Shown: positions 42,818 through 54,617 of the stretch, one piece after another
Position numbering within the stretch: position 1 is the stretch's first letter
Layout: each line of letters starts with the position of its first letter
Assembly: GCA_020744425.1 (NCBI GenBank)
Contig: JAGMUV010000021.1
Location: 992,001-1,056,000, forward strand
Reading direction: 5' to 3'
DNA: 64,000 nucleotides
From: Dactylonectria macrodidyma
Taxonomy: Eukaryota; Ascomycota; Sordariomycetes; Hypocreales; Nectriaceae
Made by a program: the position numbers and the translations under genes
Notes under the pieces: model-generated
What the model was told of the DNA's origin: nothing
The model's database searches: none
The model's input: only the letters and a program-made list of their open reading frames with translations

Positions 42818-43939
42818 TGTATTTCATGGCTTATATGTACCGAAGAACTGTGGCAAGACCAATAGCAAAGAAACCCGCCTGAGAAATGTGTATATTGGGA
42901 ATTGAAGCTGAAAACAATTGCTTGGGCCGGTTTCCATGGCGATCGAATGTCGTGGCCTTGTGACTGTCATATCGATAAGCTATCGATAAGACCCCGGTCC
43001 GCTAGATCAGGACAGCTCATATTATTCACCGAGACGCTCTCGAGAGAGCTCGTCGGTTCATCTGCTCCGCCTCCTCGTACTTCCCTGGTGTCGCAGCACC
43101 CACCGGGATCACCATCGATCCGTAGCGATCACCAGTGATCCGGCTCACCCTTCGGTCCGGAACCGGCTTTTCTATTGGCCGGCAGGTGTTATCAGCAGCT
43201 TGCTCGCGGCGGCTATTATCAATACGTATAAAGCTGTTGTCATCATAGGCGTTGACTGCCTCGCTGCAGGCCTGTTGGGAATCCATGGGAATGCAAAGAA
43301 CGCGTTGTGTGAGGAAATGTGTGGTGTTGATTCTGACCCCGCTCTAGGTCACTCCTTGTACCTTGGCTATTGCAAGGGTGATGTGGGGCTAGCCAAGGGG
43401 GTGGAGGCTTATGCCACTCAAAGGGATAATGAAGTGACCTCGCAGTCCTAAGAAATTGGTGCTGTTCGGAAGTACCGGATTTTTCCGAGTCAAGGGCACC
43501 TTTTCCTTGTCAGTGAACCCCCCCCCTAGGGAGCTGAACGACCATGGGGGGGGAGACAATTTTCAGGCGCCCACCAGTAATAGTGACAGCCACAGAGATT
43601 GCGCGCCAGCACGTCCAGTTGTCGCACCACCTTTCATGCAAATTGGTATGAATATGACTCCAAAGTCTGTACCTGGGATAGTTGGACTGATGCAGACCCA
43701 ATTATATCCATTTTGAAACTACTGTAGCTACTTTGCTTTCGGAGCGACGGGCCGCAATGCCTTATCCAACCCTTAGAGGGTAAGAGCGGGGGATTGTAGT
43801 CCCGTCCTAGGCCTAAATATAAAAGTGTCTATGTTGTCCTCCACCACTTAGTTTATTACACCCGCTCTTTTTACCTCTCATGTCAAAGAAGTGCTTGAGA
43901 TAGAACTCCTACGCCAGCAAAGCTGTTCTTCCGGAAGTT
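42818..43939. other. Spacer with a stray NLR-repeat fragment
   Basis: Apart from the TPR-repeat scrap at 43045-43099, no gene is supported. The last 200 bases should be the promoter of the beta-glucosidase gene. Confidence 0.35.
43045..43099 (-). repeat. Orphan fragment of an NLR TPR repeat
   Basis: The 55 bases agctcgtcggttcatctgct ... ctggtgtcgcagcac match the 126-bp TPR unit of NLR A almost base for base, with one base missing in the run before 'ccctgg'. On the minus strand it reads GKYEEAEQMNRRAL. Flanking sequence is unrelated, and the nearest intact array is 8.4 kb away. Confidence 0.75.
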
Positions 43940-45446
43940 ATGTCACTGCCAAGCGACTTTCTCTGGGGCTTTTCCACTGCAGCGTATTTCACCTTCCCTA
44001 TTCCTTCTGCCTAGCAGTTTAAGCTGAGTTCTGGCTAACCAGTCGCGCATAATAACTAGCTACCAGATCGAAGGTGCTACTGATAGGGACGGCCGCGGCC
44101 AATCTATCTGGGATACTTTCTGTGCAATCGACGGCAAAATTGCCGACGGTAGCTCCGGAATCGTCGCCTGTGAGTCCTACAAGAGGCCAACAGAGGATAT
44201 TGCGCTGCTCAAGTCTCTTGGCGCCACAGCGTACCGATTTTCTATCTCGTGGTCAAGAATTGTTCCCCTTGGAGGCCGCAACGATCCGGTGAACCAGAAG
44301 GGCGTCGAGCATTATACGAAGTTCGTTGACGACCTGCTCGACGCCGGCATCACCCCCTTCATCACTCTGGTTCACCTGGACCCTCCCGATGGCCTAGAAA
44401 AGCGCTATGGTGGCCTCCTGAATAAGGAGGAATTTCCTAGGGATTTTGAGAATTATGCGCGTATTATGTTCAGGGCAATCCCCAAGTGCAAGCACTGGAT
44501 CACCTTCAACGAGCCCTGGTGCGCCTCGATTTACGGCTACAACAGCGGCTTATTTGCGCCAGGCCGTACCTCAGATCGATCAAAGTCAGCCGTAGGTGAT
44601 AGCACCCGGGAGCCCTGGATTGTTGGCCACAACATCATCCTTGCCCACGCCCTCGCCGTCAAGGCTTATCGTGAGGACTTCAAGCCCAATCAAGGTGGTG
44701 AGATCGGTATTACCCTGAGTGGGGATGCCACCTACCCGTGGGACAGTGAGGACAACAAGGATATTGAGGCTTGCGACCGCAAGCTCGAATTTACCATTGC
44801 ATGGTTCGCTGACCCTATCTACTTCGGCGAGTATCCGGTCTCAATGCGTAAACAGCTCGGCAATCGCCTCCCGACCTTTACCCCTGAAGAGGCCGCTCTA
44901 GTAAAGGGATCTAACGACTTCTATGGCATGAATCACTATACTGCTAACTACATTAAACACAAGGTCGGCAGCCCCTCTGACGACGACTTCCTTGGCAATG
45001 TCGAGACGCTCTTCAGCTCTAAAAGCGGGGAGTGCATCGGCCCACCGACTCAGTCCGCCTGGCTGCACCCAAACCCTCAGGGCTTCCGCGATTTACTGAA
45101 CTGGCTATCTGAGCGCTATGGATACCCAAAGATTTATGTGACAGAGAACGGTACCTCCTTGAAAGGCGAGAACCAGATGCGGCTCGAGCAGGTTATCGAG
45201 GACGATTTTCGGGTCAAATACTTCGAGGATTATGTCAAGACCATGGCTAAGGCGGCCGTGGAGGATGGCGTTAATGTTAAGGCATACTTGGCTTGGTCTT
45301 TGCTCGATAACTTTGAGTGGGCAGAAGGCTATGAGACACGCTTTGGCTTGTGTTTTGTTGACCATGAGAATGACCAGAAGAGATGCCCGAAGAAGAGCGC
45401 CAAGTCTCTAAAGCCACTTTTCGACATGCTTATTAAGAAGGAGTAG
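43940..45446 (+). CDS. GH1 beta-glucosidase, 2 exons
   Basis: Exon 1 (43940-43983) codes MSLPSDFLWGFSTA and is joined by a 76-bp intron (GTATTT...ACTAG) to exon 2 (44060-45446), giving 476 residues. The intron lies in the usual place before YQIEGA. The acid/base glutamate is in TFNEPWC (E166) and the nucleophile in YVTENGTS (E377); the ending WSLLDNFEWAEGY with TRFGL is typical. No signal peptide is present, so it is probably intracellular, hydrolysing beta-glucosides such as cellobiose. The segment normally reading YHWDLP is LVHLDPPD here, losing a conserved tryptophan, so activity or specificity may be altered. Codon use matches other intact genes. Confidence 0.9.
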
Positions 45447-45891
45447 ATGTTCCTGGCCCAGAATTCAACTTGTCTGCCTAAGCGGCGTCCCACTATAACA
45501 CTTATCCTTCGAGTTAACCTCAGCACCCTTTCAAGAAGTAGCTTAACAGTAGCACGATAGCTAAAGTACGATGATACCATAAGATCCGTAAAATACTCAG
45601 TAGTCTTCATACTTATAATCTTCTAATACATTCTAAACCATTCCGAGTACCTCTTTAAATCCGGATCACAAATTCTCAGAGCGGAAGGTATAAGGGCAGC
45701 GTTATCGATAATTCAGCCGAAGGCTGACTTTACATCAGTTCTTAAGTTTTCCCGAATAATGAGGCTCACGCGGAGTGCTGGCAGCTTGTGTTTATTTGGA
45801 ATTGTTTGTTTACTTAGTACTGTACCAGTACCATGCGTTCAATTCATCTCCCCAATTCGACAGGTCTCGATATGGCCTCGTTGATTGAGTA
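45447..45891. other. Downstream spacer of the beta-glucosidase gene
   Basis: 3' UTR and AT-rich sequence; nothing else recognised. Confidence 0.3.
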
Positions 45892-45993
45892 ATGGATTTC
45901 GGTCTCAACCCCGAAGAGCTCTCTACTGATTTGCTCTTCGTTGTTTGTGCTCGTTATGGGGAGGAGAGACCGGAGAGTGCCTTCACAGAAACG
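45892..45993 (+). pseudogene. N-terminal fragment of an unknown gene, cut by the Fot copy
   Basis: ATG 45892 opens MDFGLNPEELSTDLLFVVCA followed by RYGEERPESAFTET, a plausible protein start. At about 45994 the sequence switches to antisense Fot transposase. No continuation is seen on the other side of the element. The family is not recognised. Confidence 0.3.
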
Positions 45994-47002
45994 TGGGTAA
46001 TCGAGCATCTGATCAACTGCTCAATTTCTCGACCGTACGCGTTTTTAAGCGGCCCAAAGCACCCTACATCAAGAGGCTGAAGTAAATGAGACGAATGAGG
46101 CGGCATACAAAGCGTAATAATATGGTTCGCTTCACAATATTTCTCAAAGTCAACCGAGTGGTGACTTTCGTCCCCATCGAGGATTAGAAGACGATAGCGA
46201 CCAGTTGATCGGGCCTTTGTGTGCCGTCAAAGTGCTTGAGCCACTCAAGACCTGTCTCATTATTGGTCCAGCCATTTTGAGTCGTCGCAATAGCCCAATC
46301 GCCCGGGAGGTTGCTTTCTCGGTACCAGTTGGCGAGGTGATATTGGCCCGCAACCACAATGAACGGCTGGATCGCCCAGCCTTCCGCATTGATTGCCTGG
46401 ATGACTGTAACCCACTCCCAATTTCCAGGCTGGACTGATTTCGGGTTTCCACGCCTTTCTGCACCTGTGACAACCATGCCGCTTGCGATCAGGCCCATCA
46501 TAAAGCCGGTCTCGTCAAAGTTATAGATATCAGCGAGGGTGATACCATATTTCGCGATTGTGTTCTCCACGAGCCTGAACCAATTGCGAATAATAGTTAG
46601 ATCTTCCCATTTAGCCCTCTGGTAGTCGTATTTACGAAAAAAACGCGTCTTGAGGTCTGGTTGTCGCCTGACGAAGTTTGAAGCCCAGCGCTTGCCGACA
46701 GGCGACGTGTCGCGGTCGGCGAGCAGTCGGTTGGCCATTTCTTCAACACCACGCAGTCGCGGGGGAAATCCTCGCGAATCCAGGTTGAGAATGAACTGAA
46801 CAATGATCTGTTCCTCTAGATCGAATAGTTTACGTGATTTGGGGATCCAATCGCAACGAGCAGTGACGCCATTCTCTCGGTCAAAGAGAGTACTATACTT
46901 GACTTGATAGATCTTTGCGGCGCGTCGGAGACTTAATTTTGGGTCATTTCGATAGGCTTGAAGCGCAAGAAGGATATTTGCCTCATTATTTGATCGTGGC
47001 AT
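45994..47002 (-). pseudogene. Fot/pogo transposase, truncated, one frameshift
   Basis: From ATG 47002 the frame is open for 272 codons (NNEANILLALQAYRNDPKLS, SPVGKRWASNFVRRQ, YNFDETGFMMGL). A one-base deletion near 46230, clear against copy 1, shifts the rest. In the next frame it continues LLILDGDESHHSVDFEKYCE and HLLQPLDVGCFGPLKNAYG, completing the three catalytic blocks. It then breaks after CSITHV. Positions that are stops in copy 1 (for example after NPKSV) are CAG here, so this copy shows the pre-mutation codons. Confidence 0.85.
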
Positions 47003-47099
47003 CTTGAATGGTTGAGAATTGATTGATTAAGTAGGAAGATGAAAGGTTGAGGGATTTTTGACCGGCAAGCTTGTTTGACCGGCATGTTATCATGCACGT
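45994..47099 (-). mobile_element. Fot/pogo element copy 2, 3'-truncated
   Basis: The left (5') end of the element is at 47099: TA then ACGTGCATGATAAC, matching copy 1. A subterminal direct repeat (gccggtcaaa) occurs twice with the same spacing as in copy 1 but with different sequence. Homology to copy 1 stops at about 45994 inside the transposase frame, so the 3' terminus is absent. Confidence 0.75.
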
Positions 47100-48655
47100 T
47101 AGCAAGTGTGCCATTCACGGATCGAGGTCGCTACTTTCCTCCTTAGGGTATTTAAAGGGCAACGGGAGGTCTAGAGGATCATCATCATAATGACGAACAG
47201 GAGGATGACCTTCGACACAGCCTGAGCTTCAACAGCAGGAAGGAACGAGACCTCCCAGTTGCAGCTAGCCTGTCTTTCTTTTCTAGTTTTCTTTCGACAT
47301 GTAATTAATTCCTTAATTACACATCCATTTCTTTGACATCAAAGTCACCTCTCAAAAAGAGAACCCTCCACTTAAGTCAATCCACCTACATCCTTGACTT
47401 TCAAGCATGACAGCTAGACCTGTGACTGCTATCGACCCAGACGCCTTGCCAACATCAGCAGTCCAGGTAAAAGGTGGATAAAGCACCTAATGAGATGCTT
47501 CTCTGTCTGCTGTGATCTAATTGGGCTGTCATTGACCCGAACGGCCGAGCAACGGGCTGCCGTGTCTCACCCAGAAGGGGTGGGACAGACACACCTTCTT
47601 GAGATCACCAACTGGGACAGTCACCGATTTGGGTGTGGTTGTCTGTCAGTCCCTCGAGGTCGTTTCACTACCCATTACATACCTTGTCTGTGCCCTAAGT
47701 ACCCCCAACTCACCCTGTTCAACCTGATCGCCGCTAGTTATATATTTCACACCACCTATTCTCACATGACTACCTTAGGCCTAGGTGTTCCAACTGTCAT
47801 GGGCCTTGCGGCTGTGCCGCAAGACGTACTAGGCTCGTGCGCGCCAGGGATGAGAAATCGTTCCACAGCTCAGGGGCACTTAGGAACTTCTTTCTTTCTT
47901 TTTCATCTTTGATGTAAATGGCATCCTGGACTAGATAGCTGGAATCCAGCCACTAGAGGCCGTTCACACCAACAGAGCCCAATTTAACAGGAACAATCTG
48001 CCTTCCCTAGAACCCGCTTGTTAAATAGTCTTAGCGAGAGGGCTAGCAAAGACTGTGATATTTGAAGCGAGTGATCTTTTGTAAAAAAAAATAAAAAATA
48101 AAAAAAATAGAAAAAAAAGTCGTACGTCTTGAGGGAGATAGTAGCGGACGAGAGACAGACAAATGTCTGCACGCAACTCGCGGTCTTGTAAAGCTTTACA
48201 TGCCATGCGTCTATAATATGTGTAGTACTATCAAATAGAAACGGACTTCACCTTCATCCACATCGCGAATTGATATAAATCGTAGTCCAAGTCACACGAA
48301 TATTAAAACTCACGCAATCCAATGTAAGCCAAGCCACAGCTTGCAACAGCAGTCGCATTTTGTGTGTAACACTTTAGGGTTAGGGTTAACGGCTAGCGAA
48401 GGGCTAGAGCCAGATGGAAGGAAAAACTGCGGGGGTGGTACATATGTATGTTCAAGCCAAGACTGCATAAAAATTCCCTCACTGCGGCATACCTGACCAC
48501 ATCCGCGTTCTTGTTGATTCATGATTCATGCTCTCTATTCATTAAGACATTATTTATTTCTCTGGAACGATTCCAAATGACGGTACTAGCCATAATCCCA
48601 AACCAGATTCTTTGCTAACTCTGCTGCTCAGTCGGACTCTGCCTTCCCTCCCGCT
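47100..48655. other. Spacer upstream of the gene at 48.7 kb, with A-rich tract and telomere-like motif
   Basis: No gene is supported; a 140-codon frame (47490-47912) has no domain. A low-complexity A-rich tract lies at 48081-48118. A telomere-like motif is at 48374-48389. Confidence 0.3.
48374..48389 (+). promoter_or_regulatory. Short TTAGGG tract (telobox-like)
   Basis: ttagggttagggttaa contains two and a half copies of the fungal telomere unit. It lies 267 bases upstream of the ATG at 48656, so it could be a promoter box bound by a telobox-binding (Tbf1-like) factor. A relic of telomere repair is the alternative. Confidence 0.4.
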
Positions 48656-49477
48656 ATGTCGGCTCCGTCTCTCGGGCCAGTCCCAGAGCATCTCCGTACT
48701 GGCACCACCACTCGTGGCGACCTAATGGCCAAGCAAATCTTGGCTATGATTGACGCTGATATCACCCGTGCACGGCGTTCCTATGGTCGGGGAACCTGGG
48801 GGTATACCGTCCTCCGCACTGTCTATACGCCTGATTCTGACCGCCTCTTCCCCGAGGCAATGGACCACTTAAAGCGGTGGATCTTGTTCTACATTGACAG
48901 AGGCCGTTTTTCCTCCTTCGGTGGGCGCGGCAAGGAAGTTATGGCTGAGAATCCAGAGAGGGTAAATGAGGTGATTCGTCGGCTGCATCTTGATGTTATT
49001 GAAGACAAGGAGAACCTCGATGTTGGACCCCTAAGCTTTAATAGCCCAGAAGCCTTTTATCAACTCGAGAAGCATTATCGGCAGACTATGAATGCAGTTA
49101 GGGAGGAAGTCGAGTCAGCCGAAACTGGTCGATTCTCCGATTGCTTAATCGTTGATGCTGAAAGTCTGGCGTCCCTACAAATACTCTTTCGAGACCCGCC
49201 AGTTCCGCGTAATCCAGACACGTTAGAGGAGCTGCAGCAGCTAAAGAAGGCAGGAAGAGGCTCATGGTTGTGGCTTTTGGACAGTAAGAATACGCGGCGT
49301 CACCACGCGGGGGCTGTAGTTGACGGCCTTGACGAGTCTGCCGTTGGTTTTATGAAGATCGAGACAGGTATGATCCACCAAGCTTGGTATGCGAGGTCAA
49401 TGTCGTGGAGTCGTTACGAATTCTTTCTTCCAACTAAAAGGCACGAAAATGGAGAGGTTTACTTGGACTATTGGTAA
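48656..49477 (+). CDS. Unrecognised fungal protein, 273 residues
   Basis: Single exon with strong coding character (MSAPSLGPVPEHLRTGTTTR ... GEVYLDYW). There is no signal peptide, membrane segment or motif that I can name. Helical, charged stretches (VNEVIRRLHLDVIEDKENLD, EKHYRQTMNAVREEVESA) and aromatic-rich C-terminal blocks (WLWLLDSKNTRRHH, MSWSRYEFFLP) suggest a folded soluble protein. It ends 41 bases from the 3' end of the chitinase gene, tail to tail. It may be a lineage-restricted family; function unknown. Confidence 0.65.
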   Translation: MSAPSLGPVPEHLRTGTTTRGDLMAKQILAMIDADITRARRSYGRGTWGYTVLRTVYTPDSDRLFPEAMDHLKRWILFYIDRGRFSSFGGRGKEVMAENPERVNEVIRRLHLDVIEDKENLDVGPLSFNSPEAFYQLEKHYRQTMNAVREEVESAETGRFSDCLIVDAESLASLQILFRDPPVPRNPDTLEELQQLKKAGRGSWLWLLDSKNTRRHHAGAVVDGLDESAVGFMKIETGMIHQAWYARSMSWSRYEFFLPTKRHENGEVYLDYW

Positions 49478-49518
49478 TATATGTCTCCTATGGCAATTGT
49501 TTGCTATCGCAGTATTCC

Positions 49519-52500
49519 TTACGGCAGCTGAGGGAACCATCCAGTAGTTATGATATCCACTTCGCAGACTTGCAACAGGTACTCTGCCTTTGAATACAGT
49601 GGTGAGCCCTCAGCTGAAACCAGTCTGAAGTCTTTCACAAATTCTTCAACGAAATCCTTCGTCAGGGATTTCATTAGTCGCAAGTGCTCTTTTAGCCACG
49701 CATCGAAATGGTCAACAGCGTATACCCGCTCATTGTAGGCGGCGAGATGGCGTCCCTCGGCGCGGTGAAGTTCCTCTCTGATCTCGTTGACGACTATTCT
49801 CAACCTGTCCCTAACATTGGGCGTATTGTGAAAATTCATGGCAACGATAACCTAGACGCGGAGTATTAACATATATCTTCCGAGGGTGGGTGGCCAGAAG
49901 CTGTTGGAAATAAACTCACGTTGCGAACTTGCACGAGAGCTTCGTCAGGGTTGTTGTCAGTGTATATGAGTTCCGACAAAGCGTCCCTGTTAATGAGCCC
50001 ATCCGTCAGACTCCATAACTATGTAGTAATTAGTGATCGGGATTGTCATGTTAATGGATTGCATCGGAAAGCTTACTCTGCTTTTGATATTATTCATTGA
50101 CTTTATGCAAAATGTCATGACGTCGCGGTTTTTGCTACTCCCGAGAGCATTCATGACCCGCTCAAACGGTGTATAGAGGATGGCTCCACCTCTCGCTGGA
50201 CCTATACCCTGCATTGGAGTCGCCATGGTGACTGCGAAGAAGCTGAGCGGTATTCTGTATTGAACACCGTTTCTCTTGTATGTGTCGCCGTCTCTGTTGA
50301 CAGTCCCATCCAAGCCACATACCGCCCACATTGGAAGAGCTTGCCTCTCCAATGCGTGATCGTCTACAATATGTGAGCCGTTGATAATCGATCCCTGGGC
50401 CCTGGGTAATCTTTATCCCCGTCGTTACTTACTTTCAAATCCACCCACGGGCAGGTTGGTGTTTGTGTTCAGGGAGTCGACAATAATTGGATGGACGTTG
50501 AAGCAATTCGGGTCAAACGTGTAACTGTTTTTGAACCTGTCTCGTTCCGAGGTGGCGCTGGTATCAGCCGGCCCAGCATACTTGGAAATGAAAGTCAGCA
50601 TCCTATTGATGGGTACGCTAAGTGTCATGAGGAGTTTTTTCACCTACCGGCTGGCCGGGGAAATCGAATACGACCTGGTTCCCGTTGGCGTCAAATGCCG
50701 ACACCGGATACGTCTTACGCTCTCCTCGTTCTTCAAGCTGATCACCATGATGTAAATCCAATGTAGACACGTCTCTCTTGGAGACCCATGGAGCGTCTGG
50801 GTCGAAGTTGATGCAGTCTTTATCATTGGGATGGCAGCAATCTTTGCGGAGGCAAACACATGTAGTAAGCCCAGAACCACTGTCATCCCCACCGTCGTCT
50901 CCTGCCACACTGTTAAGGTACGCAAGATTGCAGACAACGAAACTCGGACCGCGCAAATCTCCGTAATTGTCGTTGATCAGTTCTCCTTCGGTAGTCGCAT
51001 GCATGTAGTCGTATAGATTGGCGTATGAGAGGCGGCTAAAGCGTGGGACTACCAGGGCGTTCCACCTGAGCACGTCACTGAGAGCAACGGCCCCGACGGC
51101 GAAAAAAAGGGTTTCGATCAAAGAGATCATGGCCATTTCTTGTTCCAATTTGAGGTCCATCTGTCTTGTGTCCAGAACGGCCATGCCTATAATCAACACT
51201 TCGATTAGCTTTCACGCAGCTTATATGGGTCGAAGAGGATGGGTATCCGAACCTTTTGTGGTATTGGGAAGCCATCTCTTGGAAGGGAACGTATCGTTGA
51301 GAGTTTCATCGCTGCAGAAGGGGTCGTCCAGAAACGCCTCGATGACTTCGTCTAAGTAGCTGTCCTGAGTCGACTTTGATTCCTCGGTGATGCTCGGGTC
51401 ACAGCAGCGGGCCTTTGCCCCAGACTTGCAATCCTTGTTGGACATGGCAACACGGACCATGTCGGAAGGGCAATTTGAAAAGCACATGCTGGAGGAGTGC
51501 TGAGTTTCGCCAAAGTCCAAATCGCTGTACCAACCGCAGCCGGTCCATTTCTTCTCGTCCTGGTCGCAACAGTATTTGCGCTCACCACCAAGGCATGCTG
51601 AAGCTCCGCTTCCAATGCTTGAAGAGGCCACGGTTTCTTTGTTGCATGTTTCCAGACCACAGCTTGGCCAACCGGTCCAGTCGCACTGCCCGTAGAGTTC
51701 CATGTTGTCGGTCTGGACGGAGCAACACGCTGCCTGGTAAGTCATCCAACCAGTCACACGATTGCAGTACTGAGAGTTGCCTCCTATCTCCCGGTAACCA
51801 GACGGGCAAGCGTTATTGCACTTTCCGTTGTTGTGAGTGTACCAGCCACAAGTGGGAGGGGTGGTATCGGGTGGGCAGCAAAGTTTGTGGACGCCGTATT
51901 TACTACATCCAGTTCCGTCTACCATGAACTCATTCTTTCTCGCACCCGAGTCCTTGCGGAGCATCCTGACCCAGTCGCTGGGGCAGTCTAAAGTTGCGAA
52001 GACAAACGGTTAGCATCGCATGTCTCAATAACTGTGCTCGAGTCAAACAACTTGCTTTCGTTGCAGGCCGTCCAACGACACTGCTTTGTGTCCTTGAGTG
52101 ATGTCGCCACGGTACCTGATCCTGGGATTGTGTTGGCGAAGTGACCCTTGGCCTTTCGTCCTGCAACCTTCGACAACCGTTGCGAGTAGAGCCCCTCCTT
52201 GGTGCCATGCGAGACTGCCCAGACCATGACTCCTCCCATACATTGGCTTCGGGCAAAGTCGGCCTTCATCTTGAAAGTCGCCTCGTTATCAAACGTCGCC
52301 CACTGGTTCTTGCCGTACTTGATAATGTTGACAGCCGCTGTCTTGTCTACAGTGGCTTTTAAGCCCTGAGCTTTGACAAGATCGACAATCTCCGAGATCA
52401 ACAGCACGCTGACTTCATTGCTGCACTCCATCGCTGATGATCCCGACGCAAAATTGCAACCAGGATTCATGCAGTTTGGATTAGCTGCTGTGAAACCTCT

Positions 52501-53764
52501 TCCATAGAAGGCCAGACCTAGCACAACTTTATCCGAGCTGATGTCATTTCGCCAGAGAAGATCCATGGCGTCTTTGATCTCGGTCAAGTTGGTATGTGAG
52601 TTCAGGTAGGGGCCAACCCACTTATTGGGCTTGTCCCACACTCCGTGAAAGTCATACGTCATCCTTGTATGTTGAGATTAGCCTCGGATGCCACACGCTC
52701 TTAGAAAGAATGGCTCACATATTGAAAAAGTCGACATGGGGCTGAAGCTTCTTGATATCAAAGTGTTGGAGATACCCTTAAGAGTTAGTTGGTCGTCTCT
52801 GTCTGAGGGGGGGAAGAGGACCTGAAGCTCGGGACTTACAATATGAGGCCGGCAGGGTAATGCTCAGTCCAGACCGCCCACCGGAGCTTTGGAGGGCCTT
52901 CTTCAGATTCGCCGCAAACTTGGGAAAGTTGGCATAATCTTCATCCCTGCCACTGCGATCTTCGGCTTGGGGATACTCCCAATCAAGATCGACACCATCA
53001 AAGCCGTATGTCGACATGAAACTAATCAACGAACTAATGAACTTCCTCTGGGCGTTTGTGTCTCGTGCAATGTCAGAGAAAGTAGTGGCGGTTGGACCGG
53101 GGTCATTGAAGGTCCATCCGCCAATGGCGATAAAAACTTTGAGGGCAGGGTCTCGCTTCTTGACGTAGACCAGTCTCTTCATGAGATCCACATCTGAGTC
53201 TGAAGAGGGTACAACCTGGTAGGTGTTTGGATCGATGGAAGCAAAGGCAAAGTTGAGGTGTGTATAGATACCAGCGGGGATGTTTTCGGGATAGAATTTT
53301 TTGCACGGTCGGCTTGGAGACCAACCCTCGTAGTAACCGACTACGCGCGCGAAGCTGGAGGTTGTAGAGGTGCAGCTTGGTCGTCTCACCTTCTTGTTGC
53401 CACAGAAGTCCTTGGTGGTACCACAGAATCCATGCTTGGAACAACAAACATTAAGAGGACAAGATTTTTTCTTGGCAAAACTAGTGCCGAAGCCTCCAGG
53501 ATCGCAGTCAGACTTGCGATCACAGTTGTTGATGCAGATATCTTTCTTGCAGTCTGGAGTCAAGTCAGCTTAATCCGCACAGTAAATACAACACACCTAG
53601 GTCTTACAGTCGGGTCCGAGACCACAGAATCCGAATTTGCTGCAGCATCCAACATTGCAAGCCTTGGTTTTGCTACATTCGGGCTCATCAGCCGAAGCAA
53701 CAGTAGAAATGAGAAGGAAGAAGCACAAAAGGCCCAGAAATTTGGGCGAGAAGGACCAACGCAT
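49519..53764 (-). CDS. Killer-toxin-like class V chitinase (GH18, subgroup C type), 10 exons
   Basis: Ten exons join in phase to 1,225 residues: 53608-53764, 52840-53553, 52719-52776, 52056-52663, 51253-51987, 50648-51186, 50433-50580, 50077-50363, 49920-50018 and 49519-49851. A signal peptide (MRWSFSPKFLGLLCFFLLIS) is followed by two hevein-like chitin-binding segments (VGCCSKFGFCGLGPDYC; VCCSKHGFCGTTKDFC). The GH18 barrel has DGVDLDWEYP (catalytic E about 245), IGGWTF, FFNMMTYDFHG and GVMVWAV. A long Cys-rich region (CGWYTHNNGKCNNACPSGY, CGWYSDLDFG) and a distal domain follow, as in zymocin/KpKT alpha-like fungal chitinases. Secreted chitin hydrolysis, in attack on other fungi or wall remodelling, is the expected role. 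Intron 4 (51988-52055) appears to be GC-AG (A then GCAAGT). Divergent from the LysM-glucanase gene. Confidence 0.88.
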
Positions 53765-54617
53765 TTTAGCTTTGGTGACAGATGGAGGGATAACGAGACA
53801 AAGAGGAACAAGGATAACGAGAGGGCTCAGTGCGTTAGAAAGGACGGGACTGCGATTACTATATTCTACTGTCACTGTCACTGAGTTTTCATCATGTCAA
53901 TTCCATGTGAGTGAATAAAATTAATCGACAACATGGCCCCTGCCTAGCCCGCGGTGGCAAGCACATCCCACCACCCTATTCAGGCTGTGAGTCTCACAAG
54001 ACAGTTCACTAACACTGCGGTGTGATCGTGGCAAATAACCATACCGTGATTTAAGATTAGGTTGAGATGGACTAGGCGAGATAATACGCGATTTAGACTC
54101 ATGAACCTAGCATGAGGCGAAACAAAGGTTCTTGGGGAGATCCTGGTAGGGATCTGTTCCGAGTCGCCCGGGCAGGTCGCGAGCTCCAGAGGCAACTCAA
54201 AGCCAACCGAAGGACGTTATACTCGTGGGTCTCGGCCAATGATCCCTGGGTATGGCTTAGCGGTCAAGGTCGGCGAGTTAACCGAGCGAGAGACAGGAAC
54301 AGTGAACTATGCCAAGACCGGGTATCTCGGGCTAGGCCTTGGTCTTTAGCATGTTGCAGGGTTGCTGAATCCCTACGACATATCCACCTGTTGGTTCTAC
54401 ACCTCGAAGACCAGTGCATCACACGAGCCATCAAATTTTATTTTTTCCACGACTCACACGACAACGGAAAGAAGCCGCGGCTTAATTTGAAGCTTGTGGG
54501 GATGGGGAGACGCGAAGAAAAATGCCATAATTGTATTCCTCGTCGCTGCTGCAATTCAAAAGATAGGTTTTTCACAGCATTGAAACCACAATAGATTATC
54601 TCTGAGTCCCAGCAGCC
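53765..54617. promoter_or_regulatory. Divergent promoter region of the chitinase and LysM-glucanase genes
   Basis: 853 bases separate the two start codons. Shared regulation is plausible given the related substrates. No specific factor sites could be assigned. A 160-codon frame (54112-54594) in it has no features. Confidence 0.45.

Noticed and set aside
46150..46473. 107-codon minus-strand frame in Fot copy 2
   Set aside because: It overlaps the transposase in another frame; the conserved DDE blocks are in the longer frame and its shifted continuation.
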